64,000 bases of DNA, from assembly GCA_900475325.1 (NCBI GenBank), contig LS483371.1, forward strand, positions 496,001 through 560,000. The letters are read 5' to 3'. Positions 35,924-45,339 of the stretch are shown in pieces (position 1 is the first letter of the stretch; each line of letters begins with the position of its first letter). The notes below the pieces were generated by a model. The model saw nothing but the letters and a program-made list of their open reading frames with translations. It searched no databases and was not told where the DNA came from. Made by a program: the position numbers and the translations under genes. Origin of the DNA: Paucimonas lemoignei. GTDB lineage: Bacteria > Pseudomonadota > Gammaproteobacteria > Pseudomonadales > Pseudomonadaceae.

Positions 35924-37291
35924 ATGTCCGCCTTCTTTGCCGAGCGTGCATTGTTGCCCAGTGGCTGGTCCAGCAATGTGCGTCTGGAGGTCAGCGCTGC
36001 TGGCGTGATCACTCACATCGCCAGTGATGCGCAGGCGTCTGGCGCAGAACGGCTCAATGGGCCACTGCTGCCAGGCATGCCCAACCTGCATTCCCACGCC
36101 TTTCAGCGGGCAATGGCGGGGCTGGCGGAAGTGGCGGGCAACCCCAATGACAGCTTTTGGACCTGGCGCGATCTGATGTATCGGCTGGTGGGGCAAATCA
36201 GCCCGCAGCAACTGGGTGTCATTGCGCGTCAGCTGTATATCGAAATGCTCAAGGGCGGCTTTACCTCGGTCGCCGAGTTTCATTACGTGCATCAGGACGT
36301 CAGCGGCAAACCCTACGCGGACCCTGCTGAGCTCGCGTTGCAAGTCAGCGAGGCGGCGCGCTCAGCGGGGATTGGCCTGACGCTTTTACCGGTGCTCTAT
36401 AGCCACTCAGGCTTTGGTGGCCAGGCGCCGAACGAGGGCCAGCGGCGGTTTATCCACAGCACGGACAGCTATCTCGATTTGCAGGCGCGGCTATTACCTT
36501 TGTTGCGCGAGCAACCGGCGCAGCAATTGGGCTTGTGCTTCCACTCCCTGCGCGCCGTCACCCCCGAGCAGATCAGCGCCGTGCTGGCGGCCAGTGATAA
36601 ACAATGCCCGGTGCATATCCACATCGCCGAGCAGCAGAAGGAAGTCGATGACTGCCTGAGCTGGAGTGGTCGTCGCCCTGTCCAGTGGTTGTGCGAGAAC
36701 GCAGCGGTAGACCAGCGCTGGTGCCTGGTGCATGCCACGCACGTGCAGCCTGATGAAGTGGCGCTGATGGCAAAAAGCTGGGCGGTTGCCGGGTTGTGCC
36801 TGACCACTGAAGCAAACCTGGGCGACGGTATTTTCCCGGCAGTCGACTACATCGCCCAGGGCGGGCGCTGGGGGATCGGTTCCGACAGTCATGTTTCGCT
36901 GAGCGTGGTGGAGGAATTGCGCTGGCTGGAATACGGCCAGCGCCTGCGGGATCAGCGTCGCAACCGTTTGTATCGCAGCGATCAGCCGATGGTGGGCAGA
37001 ACTTTGTTCGATGCGGCGCTATCGGGTGGCGCGCAGGCGCTGGGTCAGCCCGCCGGGCAACTCGAGGTCGGGCAGCGCGCTGACTGGCTGGTGCTGGACG
37101 GCGATGATCCCTACATCGCGACAGCGTCGGGCGACGGGATTCTCAATCGTTGGCTGTTTGCAGGCGGCGACCGGCAGATTCGCGATGTGATGGTCAACGG
37201 CAAATGGGTGGTGCGAGAAGGGCATCACGCCGGGCAAGAGCAGAGCGCGCGGGAGTTTGCGCAGGTGTTGCGGGAGTTGTTGGGGTCGTGA
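35924..37291 (+). CDS. hutF: Formimidoylglutamate deiminase
   Basis: Converts N-formimino-L-glutamate to N-formyl-L-glutamate and ammonia, the step that sends Pseudomonas histidine breakdown to HutG. 455 residues, amidohydrolase fold, metal ligands in GMPNLHSHAFQRAMAG, HIHIAEQQKEVDDC, VHATHVQPDE and IGSDSHVSLSVVEELR. Transcribed alone, divergent from hutCD. Confidence 0.96.
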   Translation: MSAFFAERALLPSGWSSNVRLEVSAAGVITHIASDAQASGAERLNGPLLPGMPNLHSHAFQRAMAGLAEVAGNPNDSFWTWRDLMYRLVGQISPQQLGVIARQLYIEMLKGGFTSVAEFHYVHQDVSGKPYADPAELALQVSEAARSAGIGLTLLPVLYSHSGFGGQAPNEGQRRFIHSTDSYLDLQARLLPLLREQPAQQLGLCFHSLRAVTPEQISAVLAASDKQCPVHIHIAEQQKEVDDCLSWSGRRPVQWLCENAAVDQRWCLVHATHVQPDEVALMAKSWAVAGLCLTTEANLGDGIFPAVDYIAQGGRWGIGSDSHVSLSVVEELRWLEYGQRLRDQRRNRLYRSDQPMVGRTLFDAALSGGAQALGQPAGQLEVGQRADWLVLDGDDPYIATASGDGILNRWLFAGGDRQIRDVMVNGKWVVREGHHAGQEQSAREFAQVLRELLGS

Positions 37292-37300
37292 GTTATGACT

Positions 37301-37371
37301 GTAGGAGCTGCCGAAGGCTGCGAAGACGATATGTCTGACACACCGCTTTCGCAGCCTTCGGCAGCTCCTAC
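37301..37371. repeat. REPIN-like inverted repeat, type C, 71 bp
   Basis: Arms GTAGGAGCTGCCGAAGGCTG and GCAGCCTTCGGCAGCTCCTA. Between convergent hutF and the lipocalin gene. Confidence 0.92.
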
Positions 37372-37381
37372 AGGAAATCTA

Positions 37382-37951
37382 TTACTTACCGATCTTCGAA
37401 TCTTCCACCCGCCAGATCAGCTTGGTGGTGTCGTAGCCCTGTTGCTGGGCTTCGCTGAGCATTTTTTCCTTCACGGTCGGTGACACGGTCGGGGTGCGCG
37501 ACAGCAGCCAGAGGTATTTGCGATCCGGGTTGCCCACCACGGCGGTCTTGTAGCCCTCGCCGATGTACAGCACCCAGTAATCGCCCTTGGCGACGCCCGG
37601 TATCAGGCGTGAGAACCAGTTGTCGAACTCCACCCACAACTTGTCGGTTTTGCCCGCCACTTGCGGCGTGGCAGTGCCCTTGGCTTCCTGCCATTTGCCT
37701 TCGATAGTCCGGCAGCGGTTGGTCACGCCAACGTTGCCGTCCGGTTGAAGCAGGTAATGCGCTTCGGATTGGGCGCAGTTGCGCTGGAAGAACATGGGCA
37801 GACGAGCGATCTCGTACCAAGTGCCCTGATATTGCTTGAGGTCCACTGCGCCAACGGTTTTGGGCTCAAGGTTATCCGCCGAGTGAGCAAAACCGATCGC
37901 CAGAAAGCTGGCCATCAACACCAGACCGAAGCGCACAAGTAATTTGATCAT
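37382..37951 (-). CDS. blc: Lipocalin family protein (Blc-like)
   Basis: 189 residues. Signal peptide MIKLLVRFGLVLMASFLAIG with cleavage near AHS-A. The lipocalin signature KQYQGTWYEIARLPMFFQRN starts near residue 39, and TDKLWVEFDNWFSRLIPGVAKGDYWVLYIGEGYKTAVVG, YLWLLSRTP follow as in E. coli Blc. Unlike Blc there is no lipobox cysteine after the signal peptide, so the protein may be soluble in the periplasm. It probably carries a fatty acid or lysophospholipid. Confidence 0.9.
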   Translation of the reverse strand: MIKLLVRFGLVLMASFLAIGFAHSADNLEPKTVGAVDLKQYQGTWYEIARLPMFFQRNCAQSEAHYLLQPDGNVGVTNRCRTIEGKWQEAKGTATPQVAGKTDKLWVEFDNWFSRLIPGVAKGDYWVLYIGEGYKTAVVGNPDRKYLWLLSRTPTVSPTVKEKMLSEAQQQGYDTTKLIWRVEDSKIGK

Positions 37952-37954
37952 GAA

Positions 37955-38209
37955 TTATTTCAAGCCCTGACCCGAGAACAGGACAACCTTGTCGGCGGCG
38001 TACTGCACGCTGATAAAGCTCTTCTGATCGCCCCATGTGCAGCTGGACATGCCCAGCGCGCCAGAACATTCGGTCGGGCTGCCGAGCAGGCTTTCGACCT
38101 GAGCCTTGGGCATGCCAGCGGACAGTTTCGAATAGTTTTCCTGATTGACCTTGCTGCATGCTGCCAGCAATACGCAAAACGACAACAACGCTACGGTGCG
38201 CAGAGACAT
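37955..38209 (-). CDS. Small lipoprotein, DUF3862/BamE-like
   Basis: 84 residues. The signal sequence ends in a clear lipobox (LLAAC, Cys18). The mature part (NQENYSKLSAGMPKAQVESLLGSPTEC) has the KxxxGM...V..LLG.P pattern of BamE/OmlA-like small domains, followed by CTWGDQKSFISVQYAADKVVLF. Starts 3 bp before the lipocalin gene on the same strand, so the two form one unit. Function unknown. Confidence 0.8.
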   Translation of the reverse strand: MSLRTVALLSFCVLLAACSKVNQENYSKLSAGMPKAQVESLLGSPTECSGALGMSSCTWGDQKSFISVQYAADKVVLFSGQGLK

Positions 38210-38392
38210 GGGTGAAACTCCTGAACGGAAGGGGGCAACGTCGCAGCAACGTTCGATCGGGCACGCATGCTGGCGTAATGCCGAAGCTTAGAAGAGAAAA
38301 GGGGGATGTGGTTCCCTTAGTCGGCAGGTCTTTGCGTGGAGGACTGAATTCGGACTAAAATCGGTTTTACTTTCTCCAGCGAGTTTGCCGTT

Positions 38393-38665
38393 ATGAAGCT
38401 CTCATCTCACGTTAAACCAATCAGCTATCTGAAAAGCCATGCCGCCGAAATTGTCAGGGACCTATCTGAAAGTCGTGAACCTATGCTGATAACCCAAAAT
38501 GGTGAAGCGAAGCTTGTTGTGCTGGACGTAAAAAGCTATGAGGAGCAATTGGAAACCTTTGCTTTGTTGAAAATTCTTGCGCTGGGGAGTCGCGAAATCG
38601 AACGCGGGGAGTTCAATGACATTGATGACGTATTCGCGGCGCTGGATAGGAATGACGAGGAATGA
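38393..38665 (+). CDS. Type II antitoxin, Phd/YefM family
   Basis: 90 residues. The N-terminal half has the Phd/YefM pattern (HVKPISYLKSHAAEIVRDL, then SREPMLITQNGEAKLVVLDVKSYE) that forms the DNA-binding dimer; the C-terminal half should neutralise the toxin. It overlaps the downstream toxin gene by 4 bp. Codon use is more AT-rich than that of the neighbours, which suggests acquisition. Confidence 0.9.
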   Translation: MKLSSHVKPISYLKSHAAEIVRDLSESREPMLITQNGEAKLVVLDVKSYEEQLETFALLKILALGSREIERGEFNDIDDVFAALDRNDEE

Positions 38666-38994
38666 GTTTCAAGGTTGTTATTTTGAAGTCCGCGCAATAC
38701 GACCTCAGGGAGCTACGCAACTACATGGTCAGGAAGTTTTCTCACGACGCCTGGCTGCTAACGTCCGAGAAGCTCCGAAAATCCTTGAAAATACTCGAAG
38801 TCTCACCCCTGGTGGGCGCTGTACCCGGGGAGATCGAGTTGCTAAATCTCGGCCCTTTTCGCCAGATCATTTCGGGCATGAATCGGATTATTTACGAAAC
38901 TCGACAGGACGTTGTGTTCATTCACGTCATCGCCGATACCCGCCGAAACATGACTGAGCTATTGACGAAGCGCCTTCTGCATAGCTCCCAGTGA
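38662..38994 (+). CDS. Type II toxin, RelE/ParE family
   Basis: 110 residues. The ParE/RelE fold is seen in VVILKSAQYDLRELRNYMVRKF, LEVSPLVGAVPGEI, FRQIISGMNRIIYETRQDVVFIHVIADTRRNM. Whether it cuts mRNA (RelE) or poisons gyrase (ParE) cannot be told from sequence; the length and motif placing lean to ParE. Its ATG overlaps the antitoxin stop as ATGA. Confidence 0.88.
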   Translation: MSFKVVILKSAQYDLRELRNYMVRKFSHDAWLLTSEKLRKSLKILEVSPLVGAVPGEIELLNLGPFRQIISGMNRIIYETRQDVVFIHVIADTRRNMTELLTKRLLHSSQ

Positions 38995-38997
38995 GCC

Positions 38998-39600
38998 TTA
39001 AAACCTCGACCCAGGCTCTGTCAGAAACTCGATTTCTTCAGGCGTGGAGACGCGCCCAAGGATGTCGTTGCGATGCGGGAAACGACCGAAACGCTTGATG
39101 ACTTCACGGTGGCGCTCGGCGTAGTCGAGGCTGCTGGTGAGGAATTCGCGGTCGGTGGCGGGGAGTAGGGGGAGCAGGTCGGTGAAGCGGGCGACGGCCT
39201 GATGCTGAGCATCGAGGTTTTCGCTGTGCTCCAGTACCAGATAGATGAAGGAGCGTTGCAGCGGTTCCAGGTGCTGGTCGCGGCCGAGTTTCAGGCCGTG
39301 AGCGACGAGCTTCTGCGCGCGCTCATCACCGGCAAAGGCTTTAGGTGTGTCGCGGTAGATCATGCGGGGCAGTTGGTCGAGCAACAGCACCAGCGCCAGC
39401 CAGCCGTCGGGGCTTTCAGCCCACTCTTTCAAGCCGCCCGAGAGCGCGATGTTGACCAGATCACCGAAGCGACTCTGCGCTTCGGCGTCCTGGGTCTGGC
39501 TCTTGCCGAACCACAGTTTGCCCTTGGCTTTGGCCATCTCGGCCGGTGATTCGGCAGAACCGAACCACCACTGCAGCAGCGGCAGCCAAGGGGCAATCAT
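38998..39600 (-). CDS. DUF924 family protein
   Basis: 200 residues, all-helical. DUF924 hallmarks are WFGKSQTQDAEAQSRFGDLVNIALSG, WLALVLLLDQLPRMIYRDTPKAFAGDERAQKL and FIYLVLEHSENLDAQ, ending in RFGRFPHRNDILGR. The fold is related to tetratricopeptide-like helical repeats; the function is not known. It follows fbp by 5 bp on the same strand. Confidence 0.88.
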   Translation of the reverse strand: MIAPWLPLLQWWFGSAESPAEMAKAKGKLWFGKSQTQDAEAQSRFGDLVNIALSGGLKEWAESPDGWLALVLLLDQLPRMIYRDTPKAFAGDERAQKLVAHGLKLGRDQHLEPLQRSFIYLVLEHSENLDAQHQAVARFTDLLPLLPATDREFLTSSLDYAERHREVIKRFGRFPHRNDILGRVSTPEEIEFLTEPGSRF

Positions 39601-39605
39601 GATGG

Positions 39606-40616
39606 TTAGCCTTTGTGGTACGAGGTGGCGCGTTCAACTTCTTCTTTCGACCCCAGGAACACGGCCACGCGCTGGTGCAGGCCGTCCGGCTGGATGTCGA
39701 GGATGCGTTGATGGCCATCGGTGGAAGCGCCGCCCGCCTGTTCAACCAGGAACGACATCGGGTTGGCTTCGTACATCAGGCGCAGTTTGCCTGGCTTGGA
39801 CGGCTCGCGGCTGTCACGTGGGTACATGAACAGACCGCCACGGTTGAGGATGCGATGCACGTCGCCAACCATCGCCGCGACCCAGCGCATGTTGTAGTTC
39901 TTTTTCAGCGGGCCGTCTTCGCCAGCCAGCAGTTCGTCAACGTAGCGCTGAACCGGGGCTTCCCAGTGACGCTGGTTGGACATGTTGATCGCGAACTCCT
40001 GGGTGGATTCCGGGATTTTGATGTCTTCGTGGGTCAGGACGAAGCTGCCCATTTCGCGGTCCAGGGTGAAGCCTTTGACACCATCGCCCAGCGTCAGCAC
40101 CAGCATGGTTTGCGGACCGTAGATGGCGTAACCGGCAGCGACTTGCTGGGTGCCTGGCTGCAGGAAGGCCTTCTCGTTCAGAGGCTCGTTCTGGGTCAGG
40201 TATTCATTCGGGCAACGCAGCACGGAGAAGATGGTGCCGACCGGAGCATTGATGTCGATGTTCGACGAGCCGTCCAGTGGGTCGAATACCAGCAGGTACG
40301 CGCCTTTCGGGTATTTGCCCGGGATCTGGTAGGCGTTGTCCATTTCTTCGGACGCCATGCCAGCCAGGTGGCCGCCCCATTCGTTGGCTTCAAGCAGGAT
40401 TTCGTTGGAGATCACGTCGAGCTTTTTCTGCACTTCGCCCTGAACGTTTTCAGTGCCCATGCTGCCGAGCACGCCGCCCAGCGCGCCTTTGGAGACGGCG
40501 TGGCTGATTTCCTTGCACGCTCGCGCCACCACTTCGATCAGGAAGCGCAGATCGGCAGGAGTGTTGTTGCTGCGGGTCTGCTCAATCAAATAGCGACTCA
40601 GGGTAACGCGGGACAT
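39606..40616 (-). CDS. fbp: Fructose-1,6-bisphosphatase, class 1
   Basis: Gluconeogenic phosphatase, essential when pseudomonads grow on amino acids such as histidine. 336 residues. The metal site [19 protein letters not shown] is intact, as are the substrate contacts in [29 protein letters not shown] start at [15 protein letters not shown] (40616); the longer open frame upstream has no family similarity. Confidence 0.97.
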   Translation of the reverse strand: MSRVTLSRYLIEQTRSNNTPADLRFLIEVVARACKEISHAVSKGALGGVLGSMGTENVQGEVQKKLDVISNEILLEANEWGGHLAGMASEEMDNAYQIPGKYPKGAYLLVFDPLDGSSNIDINAPVGTIFSVLRCPNEYLTQNEPLNEKAFLQPGTQQVAAGYAIYGPQTMLVLTLGDGVKGFTLDREMGSFVLTHEDIKIPESTQEFAINMSNQRHWEAPVQRYVDELLAGEDGPLKKNYNMRWVAAMVGDVHRILNRGGLFMYPRDSREPSKPGKLRLMYEANPMSFLVEQAGGASTDGHQRILDIQPDGLHQRVAVFLGSKEEVERATSYHKG

Positions 40617-40802
40617 GGATAGCTCCGAATATGGGGGGATAAAAAACCCGCGCAGTTTAACGCGAGTGGAGACGTAATACTGCCCATAAGACTGGGTTAT
40701 CACCCATTGAGTTCACGTTGGGCTCAGCGTAGCTGGAAATTGCTGAACGGGTGGCTGAATCGGGGGGAGTACAGTCGCCCCCGCAGCAGACCGCATTCTT
40801 AT

Positions 40803-40825
40803 GTGGGACCGGCTTTAGCCGGGAA
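40803..40825. repeat. Solitary REP arm, type B
   Basis: GTGGGACCGGCTTTAGCCGG with no opposite arm nearby; the only clear type B singlet in the window. Confidence 0.75.
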
Positions 40826-40873
40826 GGGGGCGGGGCATGCGCTGGACATGTGTCGCCAGCAATGCCGCTGACT

Positions 40874-40945
40874 GTAGGAGCTGCCGCAGACTGCGAAAGC
40901 ACTGTGTCTGATGCATGGCAATTCGCAGCCTTCGGCAGCTCCTAC
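40874..40945. repeat. REPIN-like inverted repeat, type C, 72 bp
   Basis: Left arm GTAGGAGCTGCCGCAGACTG with two changes; right arm intact. Confidence 0.9.
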
Positions 40946-40960
40946 AAGTGAGAAAACACC

Positions 40961-42349
40961 TCAAGATCCTCGTCGCGGCCCCCGCCACGAGCTCAAGGCA
41001 ATCCAGCCCAGCAGAATGAACCCCAATACCAGCACGCCCCACAAGCCTGCGCGTTTCCAGTCGAAGTTGTCCGTGGTGGGGACCGGTGCAGCGGCTGCAG
41101 CTTTTATGGGGGTGGCATCCGGTGTGGCGAGGCCAATGCTGGTCAGGCTTTGGGTGTTGTAATCGGGAATCAGCGTCACCAGCGGCACGGTGGCGGCGAT
41201 GGCTGAGGGGTTGCCGACGGCCAATGAAAAAGGTCCCTTGCCCTGCGCCTTGAACACCACCTGTGTGGCGCGCACGGCAACACGCAAGTGTGGCGCCTGT
41301 GCGCCCAGCCCGCTTCCACGTTCATCAACTTCAAGCCTCAATTGGCGCACGACCTTGCCCGGCAACTGGACTTCATCCTGAACCATGGTCTCGCCGTTCT
41401 GCAGCAAGCGGTACAGCAGGCCGCTGCCGATCGCTTCCCAAGGGGCATTGCTGTCCAGTCGGCCATACACGTTGGCTGGGGCCAGGCTGTTGGCTTGCGT
41501 GATGTCGATTTTCAGCTGCTCGACGGGTAAGGCACCTGGCAGCTCCCAGAGGTAATTGCCAGGCTCGGCAAGGCTGCCTTCGATGGGCTGCGACCAGCTC
41601 AGGGGCAGGCTTGGGGTGTCCGTATGCAAGCTGGTCAGTTGTGCTGACGTGAGGGTCGGAGCGCTATGGGGTGCTTTCCACAGCAAGCGCAAATAGCGAG
41701 CGGTACGACCGGGCAGGGCAACGTCGCGCTGCTCCACCAGTTCGTCGGCAAATGACAGTCGCGCCACCTGGCCTTCGCCCCAGGCTTGCCAGGTTTGCAG
41801 GTCGTCGCTGGCTTCAAGGGTGAAGCGCTGCAAACCTTCGTGTTCAGTGCTCCAGTCGAGGGTCAGGCGCTCCAGTGGGTCCTGCAGACTACTGGTGTCT
41901 AGCAGCCAGCCACGCAGAATCTCTTCACCGGCTTCGATGTCGCTTTGCGGTTGTACGTCGAGCACGGCACCACTGGCTGAGCGTTCGACGCGGATGATCG
42001 GCGCTGTGTCGCTGGCGTCGGCATTGTCGTAGAGCGGGAACCACTTCACATCGACAGGCGTTGAAGGCTGAGGCGGCTGAGTCGGGTTGTAGACCACCGA
42101 ATAAGGCTGCGCTTTGCCCTGGGCATCGAAGATCCGCACGTCAGCCAGATCGCTCTGGCGCGAATCCAGTTGCACCGCCAGCGGCAGTTCGAGGCGATAC
42201 CAAGGGCCTTCGCCAGTCACCTGCAAGGGTGTGTGGCTGGCAAAGTCGCCGGGTGTTTCCTGGGCGCTGGCTAACATCGCGCTGAGCAACGTGGCGCCGA
42301 GCAGGGCTGACCGCAACAACTGCGGGCGACTCAAAAGCTGGATTGTCAT
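40961..42349 (-). CDS. DUF3999 family protein, membrane-anchored
   Basis: 462 residues. A signal peptide (LLRSALLGATLLSAMLASAQ) leads to a large periplasmic part rich in beta strands (PWYRLELPLAVQLDSRQSDLADVRIFDAQG; RYLRLLWKAPHSAPTLTSAQL), and one C-terminal helix (LWGVLVLGFILLGWIALSSW) anchors it in the inner membrane. In related genomes DUF3999 genes often sit beside a DUF2339 multispan protein gene; none is present here. Start taken at MTIQLLSRPQ (42349). Function unknown. Confidence 0.82.
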   Translation of the reverse strand: MTIQLLSRPQLLRSALLGATLLSAMLASAQETPGDFASHTPLQVTGEGPWYRLELPLAVQLDSRQSDLADVRIFDAQGKAQPYSVVYNPTQPPQPSTPVDVKWFPLYDNADASDTAPIIRVERSASGAVLDVQPQSDIEAGEEILRGWLLDTSSLQDPLERLTLDWSTEHEGLQRFTLEASDDLQTWQAWGEGQVARLSFADELVEQRDVALPGRTARYLRLLWKAPHSAPTLTSAQLTSLHTDTPSLPLSWSQPIEGSLAEPGNYLWELPGALPVEQLKIDITQANSLAPANVYGRLDSNAPWEAIGSGLLYRLLQNGETMVQDEVQLPGKVVRQLRLEVDERGSGLGAQAPHLRVAVRATQVVFKAQGKGPFSLAVGNPSAIAATVPLVTLIPDYNTQSLTSIGLATPDATPIKAAAAAPVPTTDNFDWKRAGLWGVLVLGFILLGWIALSSWRGPRRGS

Positions 42350-42440
42350 GGGGTGTCTGGCTCGCGATGGCGGCGAGCAGTCCTTATGGTTTGTAAGGTA
42401 TTTCGGCTGAGGTGATGGGAAATATCCCACCACTCATAGC

Positions 42441-42473
42441 AAAACGCCAACACCGATTGGTGCTGGCGTTGAC
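42441..42473 (-). terminator. Rho-independent terminator after glgP
   Basis: AACGCCAACACC, four bases, then GGTGCTGGCGTT; read on the minus strand the stem is followed by TTTT. It lies past a type C REPIN, downstream of glgP. Confidence 0.75.
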
Positions 42474-42498
42474 GTGTCCGGGAAACGAGCAGGCTTTT

Positions 42499-42570
42499 GT
42501 AGGAGCTGCCGAAGGCTGCGAATGGCGGCGTATCAGGCCAAATGCATTCGCAGCCTGCGGCAGCTCCTAC
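42499..42570. repeat. REPIN-like inverted repeat, type C, 72 bp
   Basis: Left arm intact, right arm CAGCCTGCGGCAGCTCCTAC with one change. Just 3' of glgP. Confidence 0.9.
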
Positions 42571-42594
42571 AGGGGCATCGGATCGGCTTTAGCT

Positions 42595-45045
42595 TTAATC
42601 CAGCGCCTTCCAGATTTCCCCGGCGTATTCGCGAATGGTTCGGTCCGACGAGAACCAGCCCATGCGGGACGTGTTGAGCACCGCCGAGCGCCACCATTGC
42701 TTGGAGTCATGCCAATGAGCTTCGACTTTGGCCTGAGCTTCCCAGTACGAATCGAAGTCCGCACAGACCATGAAGCGGTCATAGGCCAGCAACTGATCGA
42801 CCAGGCCCGCGTAGCGATTCGGATCATCCGGCGAGAACACCCCGCCACGAATCGCTTGCAGGACATCGTTCAAGCGACCTGACGCGGCGACATCACCATG
42901 CGCACTGAAATCGCCGAGCAACTTGCGCGCTTCGACCTGCTGCGAGGTCATGCCGAAGATGAACATGTGCTCCAGACCGACCTGCTCGCTCATTTCCACG
43001 TTGGCGCCGTCCAGGGTGCCGATGGTCAGCGCGCCGTTGAGGCCGAACTTCATGTTGCTGGTGCCGGACGCTTCAAGCCCTGCGGTAGAAATCTGCTCGG
43101 ACAGGTCGGCTGCCGGGATGATGCTTTCGGCCAGGCTGACGTTGTAGTTGGGCAGGAACACCACTTTGAGCAAACCGCGTACGGTCGGATCGTTGTTCAC
43201 GGTGCGCGCGATGTCGTTGGTCAGTTTGATGATCAACTTCGCCGAGTGATAACTGGCCGCAGCCTTACCCGCGAAAATCTTCACGCGTGGCACCCAATCT
43301 GTACCCGGCTGGGCGCGAATGGCCTGATACAACGCAACGGTGTGGAACAGGTTCAACAGTTGGCGCTTGTACTCGTGGATCCGTTTGACCTGCACGTCGA
43401 ACATCGCCGCCGGGTTGACCACAATGCCCAGTCGCTCATTGATGATCGCGGCCAGGGCGCGTTTGCTGTGCAGTCGCTGATCGGCAAACTGCTTGCGGAA
43501 CGAGCTTTTCTCGGCGAAAGGTTCGAGTTCGATCAGGCGCGTTTCGGCGTTGTCGAGCACGTCATCGCCCAGCGCTTCCTTGAGCATGTCAGTGAGCTTG
43601 GGGTTGGACTGGAACAGCCAGCGGCGGAACGTGATGCCGTTGGTTTTGTTGTTGATCCGGTCTGGATACAGCTTGTGCAGCTCGGAGAAGACCGTTTTGC
43701 GCATCAGCTGCGTGTGCAGCGCCGACACACCGTTGATGCTGTGCGAGCCAAGGAAGGCCAGGTTGCCCATGCGCACGCGGCGGCCGTTTTCTTCTTCGAT
43801 CAGCGACACGGCACGCAGCACGTCGAAATCGTGGATGCCTTTGGCGCGCAAGGTGTCGATGTGTTGGGCGTTGATGATGTAGATGATCTGCATGTGGCGC
43901 GGCAGCATACGCTCCATCAAACCGACCGACCAGGTTTCCAGCGCTTCTGGCAATAAGGTGTGGTTGGTGTAGGCCAGGGTGCCGACGGTGATTTTCCAGG
44001 CCGCGTCCCACGCGATGCCATGGTTGTCGATCAACTGGCGCATCAACTCAGCCACGGCAATGGACGGGTGCGTGTCGTTCATCTGGATCGCCGCGTGTTC
44101 CGGCAGGTCCATGAGCGTGGCGTGCATGTTCAAGTGGCGACGCAGCAAATCCTGCAGCGACGCGGAAACGAAGAAGTACTCCTGGCGCAGGCGCAGTTCC
44201 TGGCCTGCCTCGGTGGCGTCGTTGGGGTACAGCACGCGGGAAATACTTTCAGCGCGCACGACTTCGGCGACGGCACCGAAGTGGTCACCGGCATTGAAGC
44301 GCTCAAGGTGCAGGTCTTCAACGGCACGGGCACGCCACAGGCGCAGGGTGTTGACGCTCTTGCCGCGCCAGCCGACTACGGGGGTGTCATAGGCAATTGC
44401 CCGCACAGTCTCCGATGGGCGCCAGACCTGACGCTGCTCGCCAGCCTCGTTGACGATGGTGTCAACGCTGCCGCTGAAGCCGATGGGGTACACCACTTCA
44501 GGGCGTTCGAATTCCCATGGGTTGCCGAAGTCCAGCCAGTTCTCTGTCTGCTCCTGCTGCCAGCCGTCAACGATGGCCTGACGGAACAGACCGTGCTCGT
44601 AACGAATGCCATAACCATGACCGGCGATCCCCAGGGTCGACATGCTCTCCATGAAGCACGCTGCCAGACGGCCCAGGCCGCCGTTGCCCAGTGCGGCGTC
44701 CGGCTCCAGCAGTTTGATCCGCTCGATGTCCACGCCCAGCTCAGTCATGGCCTCGCGGGCGATTTCCAGCAGGCCCAGATTGCTCAGGCTGTCGTACAGC
44801 AAGCGGCCGATGAGAAATTCCAGCGAAAGGTAATAAACCCGCTTCTGGACTTTGCGATAAATCTGCCGGGTGTGGTCCATCCAGTGCTCGACCATATGGT
44901 CGCGGGCGGCCAGTGCAACGGCTTCGAACCAGTCATGCTCAAACGCATGGTCAGGGTCCTTACCCACCGCATAGGTGAGTTTGGCGAGAACAGCGGCGCG
45001 GAAAGCAGCCACTTCAGCGTCACGAACAAGTGGTTCCTGAGACAT
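42595..45045 (-). CDS. glgP: Glycogen/maltodextrin phosphorylase
   Basis: Removes glucose 1-phosphate from the ends of alpha-1,4-glucans. 816 residues, normal length. The PLP lysine is in EASGTSNMKFGLNGALTIGTLDGANVEM-type sequence near the C-terminus; DAALGNGGLGRLAACFMES and QMNDTHPSIAVAELMR are further family motifs. Here it is not in a glg operon; it stands alone, divergent from pip. Confidence 0.96.
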   Translation of the reverse strand: MSQEPLVRDAEVAAFRAAVLAKLTYAVGKDPDHAFEHDWFEAVALAARDHMVEHWMDHTRQIYRKVQKRVYYLSLEFLIGRLLYDSLSNLGLLEIAREAMTELGVDIERIKLLEPDAALGNGGLGRLAACFMESMSTLGIAGHGYGIRYEHGLFRQAIVDGWQQEQTENWLDFGNPWEFERPEVVYPIGFSGSVDTIVNEAGEQRQVWRPSETVRAIAYDTPVVGWRGKSVNTLRLWRARAVEDLHLERFNAGDHFGAVAEVVRAESISRVLYPNDATEAGQELRLRQEYFFVSASLQDLLRRHLNMHATLMDLPEHAAIQMNDTHPSIAVAELMRQLIDNHGIAWDAAWKITVGTLAYTNHTLLPEALETWSVGLMERMLPRHMQIIYIINAQHIDTLRAKGIHDFDVLRAVSLIEEENGRRVRMGNLAFLGSHSINGVSALHTQLMRKTVFSELHKLYPDRINNKTNGITFRRWLFQSNPKLTDMLKEALGDDVLDNAETRLIELEPFAEKSSFRKQFADQRLHSKRALAAIINERLGIVVNPAAMFDVQVKRIHEYKRQLLNLFHTVALYQAIRAQPGTDWVPRVKIFAGKAAASYHSAKLIIKLTNDIARTVNNDPTVRGLLKVVFLPNYNVSLAESIIPAADLSEQISTAGLEASGTSNMKFGLNGALTIGTLDGANVEMSEQVGLEHMFIFGMTSQQVEARKLLGDFSAHGDVAASGRLNDVLQAIRGGVFSPDDPNRYAGLVDQLLAYDRFMVCADFDSYWEAQAKVEAHWHDSKQWWRSAVLNTSRMGWFSSDRTIREYAGEIWKALD

Positions 45046-45339
45046 CGATACGACCTCAAGTAGTCAGACGAATGAAGGATGGTGATCTTTGACTGTAGGG
45101 CGTGTCCGCGATCTTTTCCTGAAAATTCTGAAAAAAACGGGCAGTCGTCCCGCTTCGACACGTCCAGACCTGCGTCGTTCGCCAATCCAGGGGAATTGGC
45201 AGAACGCTTGCATTGATCGTTCCAGTTACGTGGGCCGTGCGTGGGCGACTGCGTGACAGCATGAACATTCCACGTTTCGGGTTTATGATGCCCAACGGCA
45301 GATTGATAGTAGCCCCAGGCATAAACTTACGGAGCACCT

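Larger units (their letters stand above)
40617..40960. other. Gene-free 344-bp interval upstream of fbp
   Basis: Contains the fbp promoter region (not resolved), a solitary type B arm and a type C REPIN. No coding sequence seen. Confidence 0.7.

Noticed and set aside
38998..39600. DUF924 gene as a partner of the toxin-antitoxin pair
   Set aside because: It is on the opposite strand, directly follows fbp by 5 bp, and belongs to a widespread chromosomal family.
45046..45339. Possible small gene between glgP and pip
   Set aside because: Open frames here are short, lack ribosome-binding sites and show no family features; the gap most likely holds two promoters.
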